From positions 1 through 5,338 of the forward strand of contig SKVA01000232.1 of the NCBI GenBank assembly GCA_007129695.1: a DNA stretch of 5,338 bases, written 5' to 3'. How positions within the stretch are numbered: position 1 is the stretch's first letter; every line of letters begins with the position of its first letter. Of the stretch, positions 5,338 to 5,338 are shown in pieces. The stretch is from Spirochaetaceae bacterium (GTDB lineage Bacteria > Spirochaetota > Spirochaetia > DSM-27196 > SLST01). The notes beneath the pieces are model-generated. The model was given only the letters and a program-made list of their open reading frames with translations, was not told where the DNA came from and ran no database searches. The translations under genes were made by a program, and so were the position numbers.

Positions 5338-5338
5338 G

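Overview
The window is GC-rich bacterial DNA with densely packed genes and G/C-ending codons. I cannot name the organism. A class III adenylate cyclase with a TPR-like tail, a GH20 hexosaminidase without a signal peptide and a URO-D-like protein fit several environmental phyla (for example Spirochaetes, Armatimonadota or Planctomycetes-type genomes), and none of these is proven.

Left part (1-427, plus strand): the 3' end of an adenylate cyclase gene. Its stop codon shares one base with a GTG start of a BrnT-type toxin gene (427-711). That gene overlaps its BrnA/CopG-type antitoxin partner (from 708) by four bases.

Middle part (708-2110): a damaged meeting point of two toxin-antitoxin operons. 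The plus-strand brnT-brnA pair faces a minus-strand abiEi-abiEii pair (AbiE family, type IV). Conserved BrnA sequence ends, and conserved AbiEii sequence begins, at the same point (about 836-839). BrnA has therefore lost its C-terminal ribbon-helix-helix half, and AbiEii has lost its C-terminal half. Each reading frame then runs on through the antisense strand of the other gene. The abiEi antitoxin gene is complete. It has a GGAGG ribosome site, a textbook TTGACA-17-TATGAT promoter, and an AT-rich leader full of inverted repeats and TGTAAAC boxes that look like operators.

Right part (2294-5338, minus strand): a probable sugar-related cluster. A URO-D-superfamily protein of unknown substrate (3932-5164) lies 72 bp upstream of a cytoplasmic GH20 beta-N-acetylhexosaminidase (2294-3859). 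The last 23 codons of a further minus-strand gene appear at the window edge. GC-rich hairpins without U-tracts lie at the GH20 stop codon and after the edge gene.

The main point of interest is the fused remnant of two toxin-antitoxin modules. It leaves a near-complete BrnT toxin with a truncated antitoxin, and a complete AbiEi antitoxin with a truncated toxin. No CRISPR array, tRNA, rRNA or insertion sequence was seen.
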